From Alloalcanivorax marinus (GTDB lineage Bacteria; Pseudomonadota; Gammaproteobacteria; Pseudomonadales; Alcanivoracaceae), in contig NZ_JAEKJB010000015.1 of NCBI RefSeq assembly GCF_016785095.1, positions 124,001 to 188,000 of the forward strand: DNA of 64,000 nucleotides, given 5' to 3'. Under the pieces are notes generated by a model that saw only the letters and a list, made by a program, of their open reading frames with translations, was not told the origin of the DNA and searched no databases. Made by a program: the position numbers and the translations under genes. This document shows positions 8,251 through 16,373 of this stretch, piece by piece. The first letter of the stretch is position 1. Every line of letters begins with the position of its first letter.

Positions 8251-8928
8251 CTAGCCCCGCACCACATCAATACGCGGCACCGGCTCGAAGGTGACTCCCA
8301 TCACCAGGGCGTCCTCGCCGCCGTCGGAGGCGGCCATGTCGATATCCTCCGGGCGCAGCCGGGGGTGGCTGCCGTCCAGGAACTTGCGCGCCGCGAAGGC
8401 GTTACGGGTGCGTTCCCGGGCCTGCTCCAGGGAAATGCCATCGCCACCCAGCAGGCCGCGCAGGTATTCGGCGCAGGCCACATCCTCGTCGCCGGTGGGA
8501 TGCGAAGCCACCAGCACCACGGTCTCCGGGTCGCGCTCGCGAATGTAGCGCGCCGTGGCACGGGCGTTGACCAGAGCGCCGACCAGGACCTGGCGGCTGT
8601 CCCGGGCACGCAGGGCGGCGGTCACGCCGTTGGTGGTGCGCATGATCAGGTAACGGTCACGTACATCGGTGTGGCGGATCTCCCAGGGCGAGTTGCCATG
8701 ATCGAAGCCTTCGATGGGCAGCGCCTGGATCTCGCCTACCAGCAGCCCGTCCCGGTAGCTTTCGCGCAGACGGAAGGCGTCCTCGGCGGTGGCCACCGGG
8801 TAAATATGGCTGGCGCCGCCAAGGAAGGCCTCGTGGCTGGTGGTGAAGGCGCGAATCACGTCGATCACCACGGTGATGCCGTGAATATTGTGGGGCGGGT
8901 TGTGACCCTGGGCGATCTTGATTTCCAT
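8251..8928 (-). CDS. ComB-like 2-phosphosulfolactate phosphatase family protein
   Basis: A 225-residue protein of the ComB family. In methanogens this enzyme hydrolyses 2-phosphosulfolactate on the way to coenzyme M. The family signatures are visible: DVIRAFTT (23-30), GEIQALPIEGFDHGNSP (65-81), MRTTNGV (96-102) and ASHPTGDEDVACAEYL. Gammaproteobacteria do not make coenzyme M, so the true substrate is open: sulfolactate metabolism or another phosphoester are options. No sulfolactate synthase or dehydrogenase gene is nearby. It is a single-gene unit ending close to repeat copy A. Confidence 0.82.
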   Translation of the reverse strand: MEIKIAQGHNPPHNIHGITVVIDVIRAFTTSHEAFLGGASHIYPVATAEDAFRLRESYRDGLLVGEIQALPIEGFDHGNSPWEIRHTDVRDRYLIMRTTNGVTAALRARDSRQVLVGALVNARATARYIRERDPETVVLVASHPTGDEDVACAEYLRGLLGGDGISLEQARERTRNAFAARKFLDGSHPRLRPEDIDMAASDGGEDALVMGVTFEPVPRIDVVRG

Positions 8929-9089
8929 GCGCGCGGCCGGTTGCGGAGCGAAGCGCGCATTATGACGGATGGGCGGCCACGCTTAAACGCCTGACCATTT
9001 CCCTCACCGGACACGGCACCGATGATCAATGACGGCCCGGCCCGGGCCCTGTTAGCTTCACACCATCACAAATCGACCCGGGAACCATC

Positions 9090-10319
9090 ATGATTGAGTG
9101 GAACGAACAACAACGGATGATCCAGAAAATGGTGCGCGACTTCGTGGCCAGGGAGGTGGTGCCCAATCTTGACGACATCGAATACAACGGCGTGCCGCCC
9201 TACGACATCCTGCGCAAGATGATCAAGACATTCGGCATGGACGTGATGGCGACCCAGAGTTTCGAGAAGCGCATCGCCCGGGAGAAAGCCGGACACGACG
9301 CCGCCGACCGGGAGGACCGCGAGGAAGGTGGTTCCGGCGAGCAGGCCGCCATGACCATGATCCCGATCATCGAATTGAGCCGTCACGCCCAGGGGCTGGT
9401 CACCGCCATGGGCGTGTCCATGGGCCTGGCCGGCGGCGCCATCATGAGCAAGGGCACCCTGGAGCAGAAGGAGCGCTGGGCGCTGCCGCTGCTGACCCTG
9501 GAGAAAGTGGGCGCCTGGGCGATCTCCGAGCCCAACTCCGGCTCCGACGCCTTCGGCCAGATGAAGACCCTGGCGCGCCGGGACGGCAACGGCGGCTATG
9601 TGATCAACGGCAGCAAGACCTGGATCACCAACGGCCCGTTCGCCGACACCATCATTCTGATCTGCAAGCTGGACGAGGAAGGCATCGAGCCCCGCGACCG
9701 CAAAATCGTGTCGTTCATTCTCGACAGCGGCATGGAAGGGCTGGAGCAGTCCAAACCGTTCAAGAAGATGGGCATCGGCAGCTCGCCCACCGGCGAATTG
9801 TTCTTCAGCGATCTCAAGGTCGGCGCGGACCGGCTGCTGGGCGGCAGTGAAACCGCCTACGGTCGCTCCGGCGCCAAGGCCACTTTCATGCAGGAACGGG
9901 CCGGCGTGGCGGCCATGGCTCTGGGCATGGTGGAGCGGGCCCTGGAGCTGTGCACCGGCTACGCCCGGGACCGGGTGCAGTTCGGCCGGCCGATCGGCGA
10001 TAACCAGCTGATCCAGCTCAAGCTGGCGAAGATGGAAGTGGCCCGCGCCAACCTGCAGAACATGGTATTCCGCTATATCGAGATGACCGCCGCCGGCAAG
10101 CAGATGACCCTGGCGGAGGCGTCGGCCATGAAGCTCTACGCCGCCCAGGCGGCCATGGAGGTGTCCACCGAGGCGGTACAGATTCACGGCGGCTACGGCT
10201 ATATGCGCGAGTCCCGGGTGGAGCAGTTGATGCGCGACGCCAAGATCCTGCAGATCTACGCCGGCACCGACGAAATGCAGGTGATCGCCATCGCCCGGGA
10301 TCTGATCGGCCGCGACTGA
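9090..10319 (+). CDS. Acyl-CoA dehydrogenase family protein
   Basis: An FAD flavoenzyme that makes an alpha,beta-double bond in an acyl-CoA; 409 residues. Family segments include AISEPNSGSDA, the TWITNG loop and the C-terminal IHGGYGYMRESRVEQLMRD block. The usual catalytic Glu in the IYEGT motif is Ala391 here (IYAGTDEMQ). Glu269 in FMQERAG sits where long-chain and isovaleryl-CoA dehydrogenases carry their base, so activity is probably retained with a relocated base. An acidic insertion at about 70-85 is atypical. Substrate chain length cannot be read from the sequence. A pterin dehydratase gene follows after 93 bp. Confidence 0.9.
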   Translation: MIEWNEQQRMIQKMVRDFVAREVVPNLDDIEYNGVPPYDILRKMIKTFGMDVMATQSFEKRIAREKAGHDAADREDREEGGSGEQAAMTMIPIIELSRHAQGLVTAMGVSMGLAGGAIMSKGTLEQKERWALPLLTLEKVGAWAISEPNSGSDAFGQMKTLARRDGNGGYVINGSKTWITNGPFADTIILICKLDEEGIEPRDRKIVSFILDSGMEGLEQSKPFKKMGIGSSPTGELFFSDLKVGADRLLGGSETAYGRSGAKATFMQERAGVAAMALGMVERALELCTGYARDRVQFGRPIGDNQLIQLKLAKMEVARANLQNMVFRYIEMTAAGKQMTLAEASAMKLYAAQAAMEVSTEAVQIHGGYGYMRESRVEQLMRDAKILQIYAGTDEMQVIAIARDLIGRD

Positions 10320-10412
10320 CCGCCACCACCGCGATGGAAAAGGGGGTTGCCTCGCCGCCTGGCGGCCCCCAACCTTACCTGGACGCAGACGAATACGACC
10401 AAGGAGGCTGCC

Positions 10413-10763
10413 ATGTCCCTGCAACAACAACACTGCGAGGCCTGCCGCGCGGACGCGCCACGCATCACCGAGGAACAGGCCCGCGAGCTGCGCCCGCAAA
10501 TCCCGGACTGGAAACAGGTGGAGGAGGATGGCGAGGAAAAACTGCAGCGCCAGTTCAAGTTCAGCAACTTCGCCGAGGCCCTGGCGTTCACCAACCAGGT
10601 CGGTGGCCTGGCCGAGGACGAAGGCCATCACCCCGCTCTGCTTACCGAGTATGGCAAGGTCACGGTGACCTGGTGGACCCACAAGATCGGCGGCCTGCAT
10701 CGCAATGACTTCATCTGCGCGGCCAAGACCGACGCTTTGTTCGAAGGCCGCAAGCCAGGCTGA
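10413..10763 (+). CDS. phhB: Pterin-4a-carbinolamine dehydratase
   Basis: Dehydrates the 4a-carbinolamine formed by pterin-dependent hydroxylases and so regenerates the cofactor. The 116-residue product (start at the ATG preceded by AAGGAGG) carries the active-site signature EDEGHHP (His72, His73), His90 in WWTHKIGGLH and the HRND ending. No phenylalanine hydroxylase gene is adjacent, unlike the phhABC arrangement of pseudomonads, so the partner hydroxylase must lie elsewhere or the protein acts in another pterin pathway. Confidence 0.9.
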   Translation: MSLQQQHCEACRADAPRITEEQARELRPQIPDWKQVEEDGEEKLQRQFKFSNFAEALAFTNQVGGLAEDEGHHPALLTEYGKVTVTWWTHKIGGLHRNDFICAAKTDALFEGRKPG

Positions 10764-10777
10764 AACGGAGAATGCCC

Positions 10778-11236
10778 ATGGCACTGAGCGATACCCAAAA
10801 AGAACAGATCAAGGCGGCCTCGGACAAGACCTTCCCGTTCGTGGAGCGTTGCGGCGCCCGCACCCTGGACGTGGACCGTGGCTACTGCCGCATGATGATG
10901 CCCCTGGAGCCAAACCTGAACCATGTGGGCATCATGTACGCGGGTGCCCTCTACACCCTGGCGGAGCTGCCCGGCGGCGTGATCTACCTGTCGTCGTTCG
11001 ACGTCAGCCGCTTCTACCCCATCGTCAAGGACATGCGCATCCGCTTCCGGCGCCCGGCCACCACCGACATCACCGTGGAAGTACACCTCGACGAGGCGGA
11101 GATCGAGCGCATCCAGGCGCGGGCCGAGGCCGACGGCAAATGCGATTTCGAGTGGGACACGGAGCTCAAGGACGCCAACGGCGAGGTGGTGGCGCTGACT
11201 CACAACATCTACCAGCTACGCCGCATCGGCCAGTAG
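10778..11236 (+). CDS. Hotdog-fold protein, PaaI/DUF4442 thioesterase-like
   Basis: A 152-residue single hotdog-domain protein. The central segment NHVGIMYAGALYTLAE (48-63) is the hotdog helix region that normally carries the active-site residue in acyl-CoA thioesterases. The pattern PATTDITVEVHL and the final strand ALTHNIYQLR complete the fold. The ATG at 10778 is preferred because GGAG lies 7 nt upstream; the ATG at 10772 is only 1 nt from it. It follows the pterin dehydratase by 14 nt and may be co-transcribed. Hydrolysis of a CoA thioester is the likely role, with unknown substrate. Confidence 0.75.
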   Translation: MALSDTQKEQIKAASDKTFPFVERCGARTLDVDRGYCRMMMPLEPNLNHVGIMYAGALYTLAELPGGVIYLSSFDVSRFYPIVKDMRIRFRRPATTDITVEVHLDEAEIERIQARAEADGKCDFEWDTELKDANGEVVALTHNIYQLRRIGQ

Positions 11237-11263
11237 ATCACGCGGACACAATCCTTAATTGTT

Positions 11264-11290
11264 TTTTACGCAAAGGGGACAGACTTGTTT
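11264..11290 (+). repeat. Possible relic of a GGGGACAGACTTG-type palindromic repeat
   Basis: The AT-rich spacer after the hotdog gene contains AAAGGGGACAGACTTG followed by TTTTCCTTTT. This resembles a dispersed short sequence associated with REP-type transposases in many proteobacteria. Only a single arm is seen and no transposase gene is nearby, so this is a low-confidence remark. Confidence 0.3.
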
Positions 11291-11344
11291 TCCTTTTGAT
11301 CAACGATCTTTCCGCAAATAATTGTCGCCGATGCAAAAAGAAAG

Positions 11345-11374
11345 TTGACACCCCGCTCCAGGCAGAGCTAGCCT
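11345..11374 (+). promoter_or_regulatory. Sigma-70-type promoter before the candidate small RNA
   Basis: A perfect TTGACA (11345-11350), an 18-nt spacer and TAGCCT (11369-11374) form a plausible promoter. Transcription would start near 11381 and meet an intrinsic terminator about 85 nt later, upstream of the IgaA-family gene. Confidence 0.5.
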
Positions 11375-11380
11375 GAAAAT

Positions 11381-11468
11381 GCATCCAACGCGGCAGGACG
11401 CCCGACGGGTGTGATTTCGAGTGACATGAGAGTCTGGAAATCTTGCGCGGCCTTCGGGCCGCGCTTTT
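11381..11468 (+). ncRNA. Candidate small RNA or attenuated leader, about 88 nt
   Basis: Between the promoter at 11345-11374 and the strong terminator at 11445-11468 there is no good reading frame. A stem-loop ACGCCC-GAC-GGGTGT (11398-11412) lies in the first half. A promoter, a short structured body and a GC stem with T-run is the layout of an intergenic small RNA. Alternatively it is the attenuated leader of the IgaA-family gene that begins 97 bp after the terminator. I do not recognise a known RNA family. Confidence 0.45.
11445..11468 (+). terminator. Rho-independent terminator
   Basis: A perfect 8-bp stem GCGCGGCC/GGCCGCGC with the stable TTCG tetraloop is followed by TTTT. It ends the candidate small RNA and would shield the IgaA-family gene from upstream readthrough. 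Confidence 0.85.
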
Positions 11469-11564
11469 CATTTCGGTGAACCATTTCACCAACTCCGTCC
11501 TTCCCCCCGGCCTCCGGACCGACAATGCGCTAGCATTGCGCGCTCTCGTTCATGGAGGGCTCTC

Positions 11565-13700
11565 ATGGGTTTCCTGGTCGCACTGAAGCTGCTGCTTCTG
11601 GTTATCGTCCTCGGCACCACCATTTATTCAGGTATCGTCTATTCCGCCCGCCGGCGCGGCAGCGCCCGGGAATTGTCCAGCCTGCGCGACCAGGCGCAGC
11701 CACTGCGGCGGCTGTCCGCCAATGAGCGCGACGCCCTGGCTCCATTTCTGGTGCAGCCGAACAGGCCCGGAAAACCGGTCCATCTGACCAGCGAGGAAGT
11801 CTTCCCGCTGCGCGGCGAGTACCAACGCCACGGCATCCAGAGCAACGGCCATCAGAGCTGGCACCACATGATCGGCGGCGTGGAGGTGATCCTGCCCTTC
11901 GACGCCGAGCTGTTTCTGGATCAAGACAACGAGGCCGAGGTGGTGTTCGCCGATAAGCTGGCGGTGGTGGTGCGCCTCAACGGCTTCGAGCTGCTTGAGG
12001 GCGCGGCGCGAGACGCCCGACGCGATGCCGCCGAGGACCAGTGGCAACAGGGCGTCCGGGGCACTCTGGAGCAGGTGTACGTGGACGACGAAGCGCCGCG
12101 GGCCGAGGACGAGGCGGAGGCCGCCCGCCGGCGCGTGGAGATCCACGACCAACGCCCGGAAACCGCGGCGGAAACCGAAGCGCGTCTGGGCCGCGGCCTG
12201 GGGCTGCTGCCGGGCCTGCTGTGGGCGCTGGCATTCCTGGCCCTGGGGATCGCCGTGTTCCGCGACACCCTGGTCTGGCTTTCAGTGTGGGGCGGCCTGG
12301 CCCTGGTCCTGGCGTTCTCGGCGCTATGGCTGTTCTGGCGCCGCCGGACGCCGGGCCCGGCCGGCAAGGTGAATCGGGTCACGGGGACGGTCAACCTGGT
12401 ACCGCTGAGTGTCGACGAGGCCAGCGGCACGGTGTCGGTGATCGCCACCCTGGGCGGCAAGCTGACCTTCGAGACCCCGGAACACTGGCGCCCCCATACC
12501 CCCCTGGAGGACGGCCAGCGCCTGGAGCTGGAGATGCGCGTGGAGGACCATTCCGTGGTCACCTATGACCGCAAACTGTCCGTGGACGAAGAATACCGCC
12601 GCTGCCCGCCGGTATACCCGGGCCGGCACCTGAGCCTGGCGGTGGTAGCGGTGGTGGCACTGCTGGTGGGCCTGGGGGCGCTTCCCGATCCCGCCGGCGA
12701 TCTGGCGCAAACGGTCTACTGGCTGGGCAGCGCCGGCACCCTGCACGCCGACGACCCGGCCAGCCTGGCCGCCAACCCGCCGCAAGCCGGCCGCCGCGTG
12801 GTGCTCGACGGTCGCGGTCGTTGCCAGGTGACACCGGTGGGCAGCGATTGGTCGCGGGCCGATATCCGCTGCGACCGGCTGCGCTGGGGTGGCGATGAAC
12901 TCAAGCGCCCGGACCTGGAGCTGGACGACGCCACCCTCGCGCTAACCTCCGACGACGCCCTGCAAACACACAGCGACCCACGGCTGCGCATGCTGGCCCT
13001 GCTGCGCGGCGGCGGTACCGGCGACCGCGAACCCCTGCTGCTCACCAACGCCAAGGATCTGGTGGCGCGCGTGGACCGTGTGTGCCAGGTGGACGAACCG
13101 CCTCATGCCTGCGGCAACGCCCGACAAACCATCCTCAGCGCCCTGAATTTCCCCGAACTGGGGCAGTTGGAAAACTGGGACGATCTGCGCCAGCAGCTCC
13201 AGGAGCGGGGCGAGGATGCCTCACCGGCGGCCGTGACCCTGAAAGGCCACCTGGGTTCGATCCGCCGCCAGTTGCGGTCGCTGGCGGATCAACACGCCCG
13301 GGACAAGGTGGCGCGGCTGGCCGAGGCGATCGCCGCACAGCAGCGCGGCGGCGTACTGGTGGAAGTCACCGCTGGCATGGCGGCGGGGCCGCTGCAAGGG
13401 GGAGCCGACACGCTGGAGCGCTGGCGGGCCCTGCAAACGTTGTTCGGCGAGGACGGTATGCGCGCGTTCCATGTGGAAGGGATGGTCGCCCACCAGGGGA
13501 GCGATCAGCACGGCACGCCGGGCCTGATCGTCGATCCGGAGCGGGGTGAGCGCCCCTGGCAGGCGCTGCTGCGTTCGATCTGGATCGTGATGGCCGCCAC
13601 TCTGCTGCTGGTGCATGGCGCACTGTGGCTGCGCAACTGGATGGCCGCCCGCCAACGGCGCCGGGCGGTGGCCCGGCTGCACGGCTGGCCGGCGGCCTGA
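11565..13700 (+). CDS. IgaA/UmoB/MucM-family membrane stress-control protein
   Basis: In enteric bacteria IgaA is an essential inner-membrane brake on the Rcs envelope-stress phosphorelay. This 711-residue protein has IgaA length and topology: TM1 at about 5-25, a cytoplasmic domain, TM2-TM3 at about 213-257, a second cytoplasmic domain, TM4 at about 356-374, a large periplasmic domain and TM5 at about 669-690. The periplasmic part has four cysteines (420, 436, 507, 516), corresponding to the two pairs of Salmonella IgaA. Segments such as LSANERDALAPFL, GGVEVILP, VVRLNGFEL and FHVEGMVA align by eye with E. coli YrfF. No rcs genes are in the window, so its partner is unknown. Confidence 0.82.
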   Translation: MGFLVALKLLLLVIVLGTTIYSGIVYSARRRGSARELSSLRDQAQPLRRLSANERDALAPFLVQPNRPGKPVHLTSEEVFPLRGEYQRHGIQSNGHQSWHHMIGGVEVILPFDAELFLDQDNEAEVVFADKLAVVVRLNGFELLEGAARDARRDAAEDQWQQGVRGTLEQVYVDDEAPRAEDEAEAARRRVEIHDQRPETAAETEARLGRGLGLLPGLLWALAFLALGIAVFRDTLVWLSVWGGLALVLAFSALWLFWRRRTPGPAGKVNRVTGTVNLVPLSVDEASGTVSVIATLGGKLTFETPEHWRPHTPLEDGQRLELEMRVEDHSVVTYDRKLSVDEEYRRCPPVYPGRHLSLAVVAVVALLVGLGALPDPAGDLAQTVYWLGSAGTLHADDPASLAANPPQAGRRVVLDGRGRCQVTPVGSDWSRADIRCDRLRWGGDELKRPDLELDDATLALTSDDALQTHSDPRLRMLALLRGGGTGDREPLLLTNAKDLVARVDRVCQVDEPPHACGNARQTILSALNFPELGQLENWDDLRQQLQERGEDASPAAVTLKGHLGSIRRQLRSLADQHARDKVARLAEAIAAQQRGGVLVEVTAGMAAGPLQGGADTLERWRALQTLFGEDGMRAFHVEGMVAHQGSDQHGTPGLIVDPERGERPWQALLRSIWIVMAATLLLVHGALWLRNWMAARQRRRAVARLHGWPAA

Positions 13701-13732
13701 ACGGCGGCGGATTCCAGGCTAGCGAGCCTTGT

Positions 13733-14794
13733 TCAGCGGCTCCCCAGTTCCACCACCGCCTCGATAAAGACCCGGGCATGCTCCGGGTCCACCTGGGGGG
13801 TAATGCCATGACCCAGGTTAAAGACGTGACCGGGGTGGTCACCGAAATCATCCAGGATGCGCTTCACCTCGGCGCGGATCGCCGCCGGCGGCGCGTACAG
13901 CACCGCCGGGTCCAGATTGCCCTGCAGCGCCACCCGGTCACCCACCCGGCGGCGCGCCTCGCCGATGTTGATGGTCCAGTCCAGTCCCAGGGCGTCGCAG
14001 CCGCTGTCGGCCATGGTTTCCAACCACAGGCCACCGTTCTTGGTGAACAGGATTACCGGTACCTTGCGGCCTTCGTGGTCGCGGATCAGGCCGTCGACGA
14101 TCCGCTTCATGTAGCCCAGTGAGAATTCCGGATAGGCTTCCGCCGACAGGGCACCGCCCCAGGTGTCGAAGATCTGAACCGCCTGGGCGCCGGCGCGGAT
14201 CTGGGCGTTGAGGTAATCGGTGACCGCCCGGGCCAGCTTGTCGAGCAGGGCGTGGGCCAGTTCCGGCCGACCGTAGACCATGCCCTTGAGGTGACGGAAA
14301 TCCTTGCTGGGGCCGCCTTCCACCATGTAGGTGGCGAGCGTCCAGGGACTGCCGGAGAAACCGATCAAAGGCACCCGGCCATTGAGTTCACGGCGGATGG
14401 TACTCACCGCGCGCATCACATAATCCAGATCGCGCTCGGCGTCGGGCACCGGCAGCGCCGCGATTTCTTCCTCGCTGCGCACCGTTTTACGGAATTTCGG
14501 CCCCTCGCCGGGCTCGAAATACAGCCCCAGGCCCATGGCGTCGGGAATGGTGAGGATGTCGGAGAACAGGATCGCCGCGTCCAGCGGGTAGCGTTCCAGA
14601 GGCTGCAGGGTCACCTCGCAGGCCAATTCCGCGTTGCGGCACAGGTCCATGAAGGAGCCGGCTTTCTCACGGGTGGCGCGGTACTCGGGCAGGTAACGGC
14701 CGGCCTGGCGCATCATCCATACCGGCGTGCGATCCACCGGCTCCCGGGCCAGGGCTTTCAGGAAACGGTCGTTCTGGAGCGGAGCTTGGGTCAT
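13733..14794 (-). CDS. hemE: Uroporphyrinogen decarboxylase
   Basis: Decarboxylates the four acetate side chains of uroporphyrinogen III to give coproporphyrinogen III in haem synthesis. The 353-residue protein starts at MTQAPLQNDRFLKAL with AAGGA upstream. It has the signature RQAGRYLPEYR (29-39), catalytic Asp79 in ILFSDIL and the GFSGSPWTLATYMVEGG segment. It lies downstream of gltD, as in P. aeruginosa, separated by repeat copy C and a terminator, so it probably has its own promoter. Confidence 0.95.
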   Translation of the reverse strand: MTQAPLQNDRFLKALAREPVDRTPVWMMRQAGRYLPEYRATREKAGSFMDLCRNAELACEVTLQPLERYPLDAAILFSDILTIPDAMGLGLYFEPGEGPKFRKTVRSEEEIAALPVPDAERDLDYVMRAVSTIRRELNGRVPLIGFSGSPWTLATYMVEGGPSKDFRHLKGMVYGRPELAHALLDKLARAVTDYLNAQIRAGAQAVQIFDTWGGALSAEAYPEFSLGYMKRIVDGLIRDHEGRKVPVILFTKNGGLWLETMADSGCDALGLDWTINIGEARRRVGDRVALQGNLDPAVLYAPPAAIRAEVKRILDDFGDHPGHVFNLGHGITPQVDPEHARVFIEAVVELGSR

Positions 14795-14812
14795 GGGAAT
14801 TCCTTGCAGAAC

Positions 14813-14936
14813 GCTTGCATGCAATACGCTTGCACGCGAGCACGCAAAACATAAAAAAGATACCGCATCATATAGAAAACGGGCCTGCGAAAGCAGGCCC
14901 TTGAGCGTGTTGCGTGCGGGCGTGCCGCGTGCAAGC
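14813..14936. repeat. Inverted 7-8-bp tandem-repeat element, copy C
   Basis: The left array on the plus strand is GCTTGCAT, GCAATAC, GCTTGCAC, GCGAGCAC, GCAAAAC (14813-14850). The inverse right array is GTGTTGC, GTGCGGGC, GTGCCGC, GTGCAAGC (14907-14936). In gltD orientation the array begins 4 nt after the gltD stop codon. The final 7-mer GCAACAC followed by GCT is shared with copy B. The gltD terminator hairpin sits in the core. Confidence 0.75.
14875..14900 (-). terminator. Terminator of the gltBD operon
   Basis: On the minus strand an 8-bp stem GGGCCTGC/GCAGGCCC with loop TTTC is followed by GTTTTC. It lies about 40 nt after the gltD stop, enclosed by the two arms of repeat copy C. Confidence 0.75.
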
Positions 14937-14940
14937 GCCG

Positions 14941-16362
14941 TTATACATCCAAATAGTCGAGAATACCCTTGGCGGCCTCGCGGCCTTCCCAGATGGCGGT
15001 CACCACCAGGTCGGAGCCACGCACCATATCACCACCGGCGAAGATCTTCTCGTTACTGGTCTGGAACGGGAACGCCTGCTTCTCCAGCGCGGTGACGCGA
15101 CCGGAATCGTCGGTGGTCACGTTCTTGGCGTCGAACCAGTCCGCCGGGCTGGGGCGGAAACCGAAGGCGATGATCACCGCGTCGGCGGGCAGCACTTCCT
15201 CGCTGCCCGGGATCGGCTCGGGGCGGCGGCGGCCATTGTTGTCCGGTTCGCCGAGCTTGGTCTCGACCACCTTCACGCCGACCACCTTGCCGTTCTCGCC
15301 GACCACCTCGATGGGCTGGCGGTTGAACAGGAACTGCACGCCCTCTTCCTTGGCATTGGCCACCTCGCGGCGGGAACCGGGCATGTTTTCCTCGTCACGG
15401 CGGTAAGCGCACACCACGCTTTCCGCGCCCTGGCGAATGGAGGTGCGGTTGCAGTCCATGGCGGTGTCGCCGCCGCCAAGGACCACCACGCGCCGGTCGC
15501 TCACGTCGATGAAGTCCGCCGGGTCCTTCTCGAAGCCCAGGTTGCGGTTGGCGTTGGCGATCAGGAAAGGCAGCGCCTCGTGCACGCCGTCCAGGTCCTC
15601 GCCGGGGAAGCCACCCTTCATGTAGGTGTAGGTACCCATGCCCATGAAGACCGCGTCGTACTCCTCAAGCAGCTCGTCGATGGTCACGTCCTTGCCCACC
15701 TCGGTATTGAGGCGGAACTCAATGCCCATGCCCTCGAACACTTCGCGGCGCTTGGTCATCACCGGTTTTTCCAGCTTGAACTCGGGGATGCCGAAGGTCA
15801 GCAGGCCACCGATTTCCGGATAACGGTCGAACACCACCGGCTTGACGCCGTTGCGCACCAGCACGTCGGCGCAGCCGATACCCGCCGGGCCGGCGCCGAT
15901 CACCGCCACTTTCTTGTCGGTCCACGCCACCTTGGACATATCCGGTCGCCAGCCCATGGCCAGGGCGGTGTCGGTGATGTACTTCTCGGTGGCGCCGATG
16001 GTCACCGCGCCGAAGCCGTCATTAAGGGTACAGGCACCCTCGCAGAGCCGGTCCTGGGGGCACACGCGGCCACAGACTTCCGGCAGGGAGTTGGTCTGGT
16101 GCGCCAGCTCCACGGCTTCCATCAGGTTCCCCTCGCTGATCAGTTTCAGCCAGTTGGGGATGTAGTTGTGAACCGGGCATTTCCATTCGCAGTACGGGTT
16201 GCCGCAATGCAGGCAACGGTGTGCCTGATGCTCCACTTCCCGGGTTTCGAACGGGTAGTAGATTTCCTCGTACTTGTGGCGGCGCTCCTCGATGTCCTTT
16301 TTCTGGGGGTCCAGGCGCGGGACATCCAGGAACTGAAAGTGATTGTTCAGACGTTCAGCCAT
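14941..16362 (-). CDS. gltD: Glutamate synthase (NADPH) small subunit
   Basis: Passes electrons from NADPH through FAD and iron-sulfur clusters to the large subunit for glutamate synthesis. The 473-residue protein has two cysteine sets near the N-terminus (Cys50, 53, 58, 62 and Cys97, 101, 107, 111) for 4Fe-4S clusters, the FAD loop GAGPAG (156-161), and a second nucleotide fold with VVLGGGDTAMDC. It follows gltB after 11 nt in an operon. Confidence 0.96.
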   Translation of the reverse strand: MAERLNNHFQFLDVPRLDPQKKDIEERRHKYEEIYYPFETREVEHQAHRCLHCGNPYCEWKCPVHNYIPNWLKLISEGNLMEAVELAHQTNSLPEVCGRVCPQDRLCEGACTLNDGFGAVTIGATEKYITDTALAMGWRPDMSKVAWTDKKVAVIGAGPAGIGCADVLVRNGVKPVVFDRYPEIGGLLTFGIPEFKLEKPVMTKRREVFEGMGIEFRLNTEVGKDVTIDELLEEYDAVFMGMGTYTYMKGGFPGEDLDGVHEALPFLIANANRNLGFEKDPADFIDVSDRRVVVLGGGDTAMDCNRTSIRQGAESVVCAYRRDEENMPGSRREVANAKEEGVQFLFNRQPIEVVGENGKVVGVKVVETKLGEPDNNGRRRPEPIPGSEEVLPADAVIIAFGFRPSPADWFDAKNVTTDDSGRVTALEKQAFPFQTSNEKIFAGGDMVRGSDLVVTAIWEGREAAKGILDYLDV

Positions 16363-16373
16363 GTTTTTCTCCG

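Noticed and set aside
9066..10784. A 572-codon minus-strand frame across the acyl-CoA dehydrogenase and pterin dehydratase genes
   Set aside because: It spans two well-supported plus-strand genes and shows only shadow composition.
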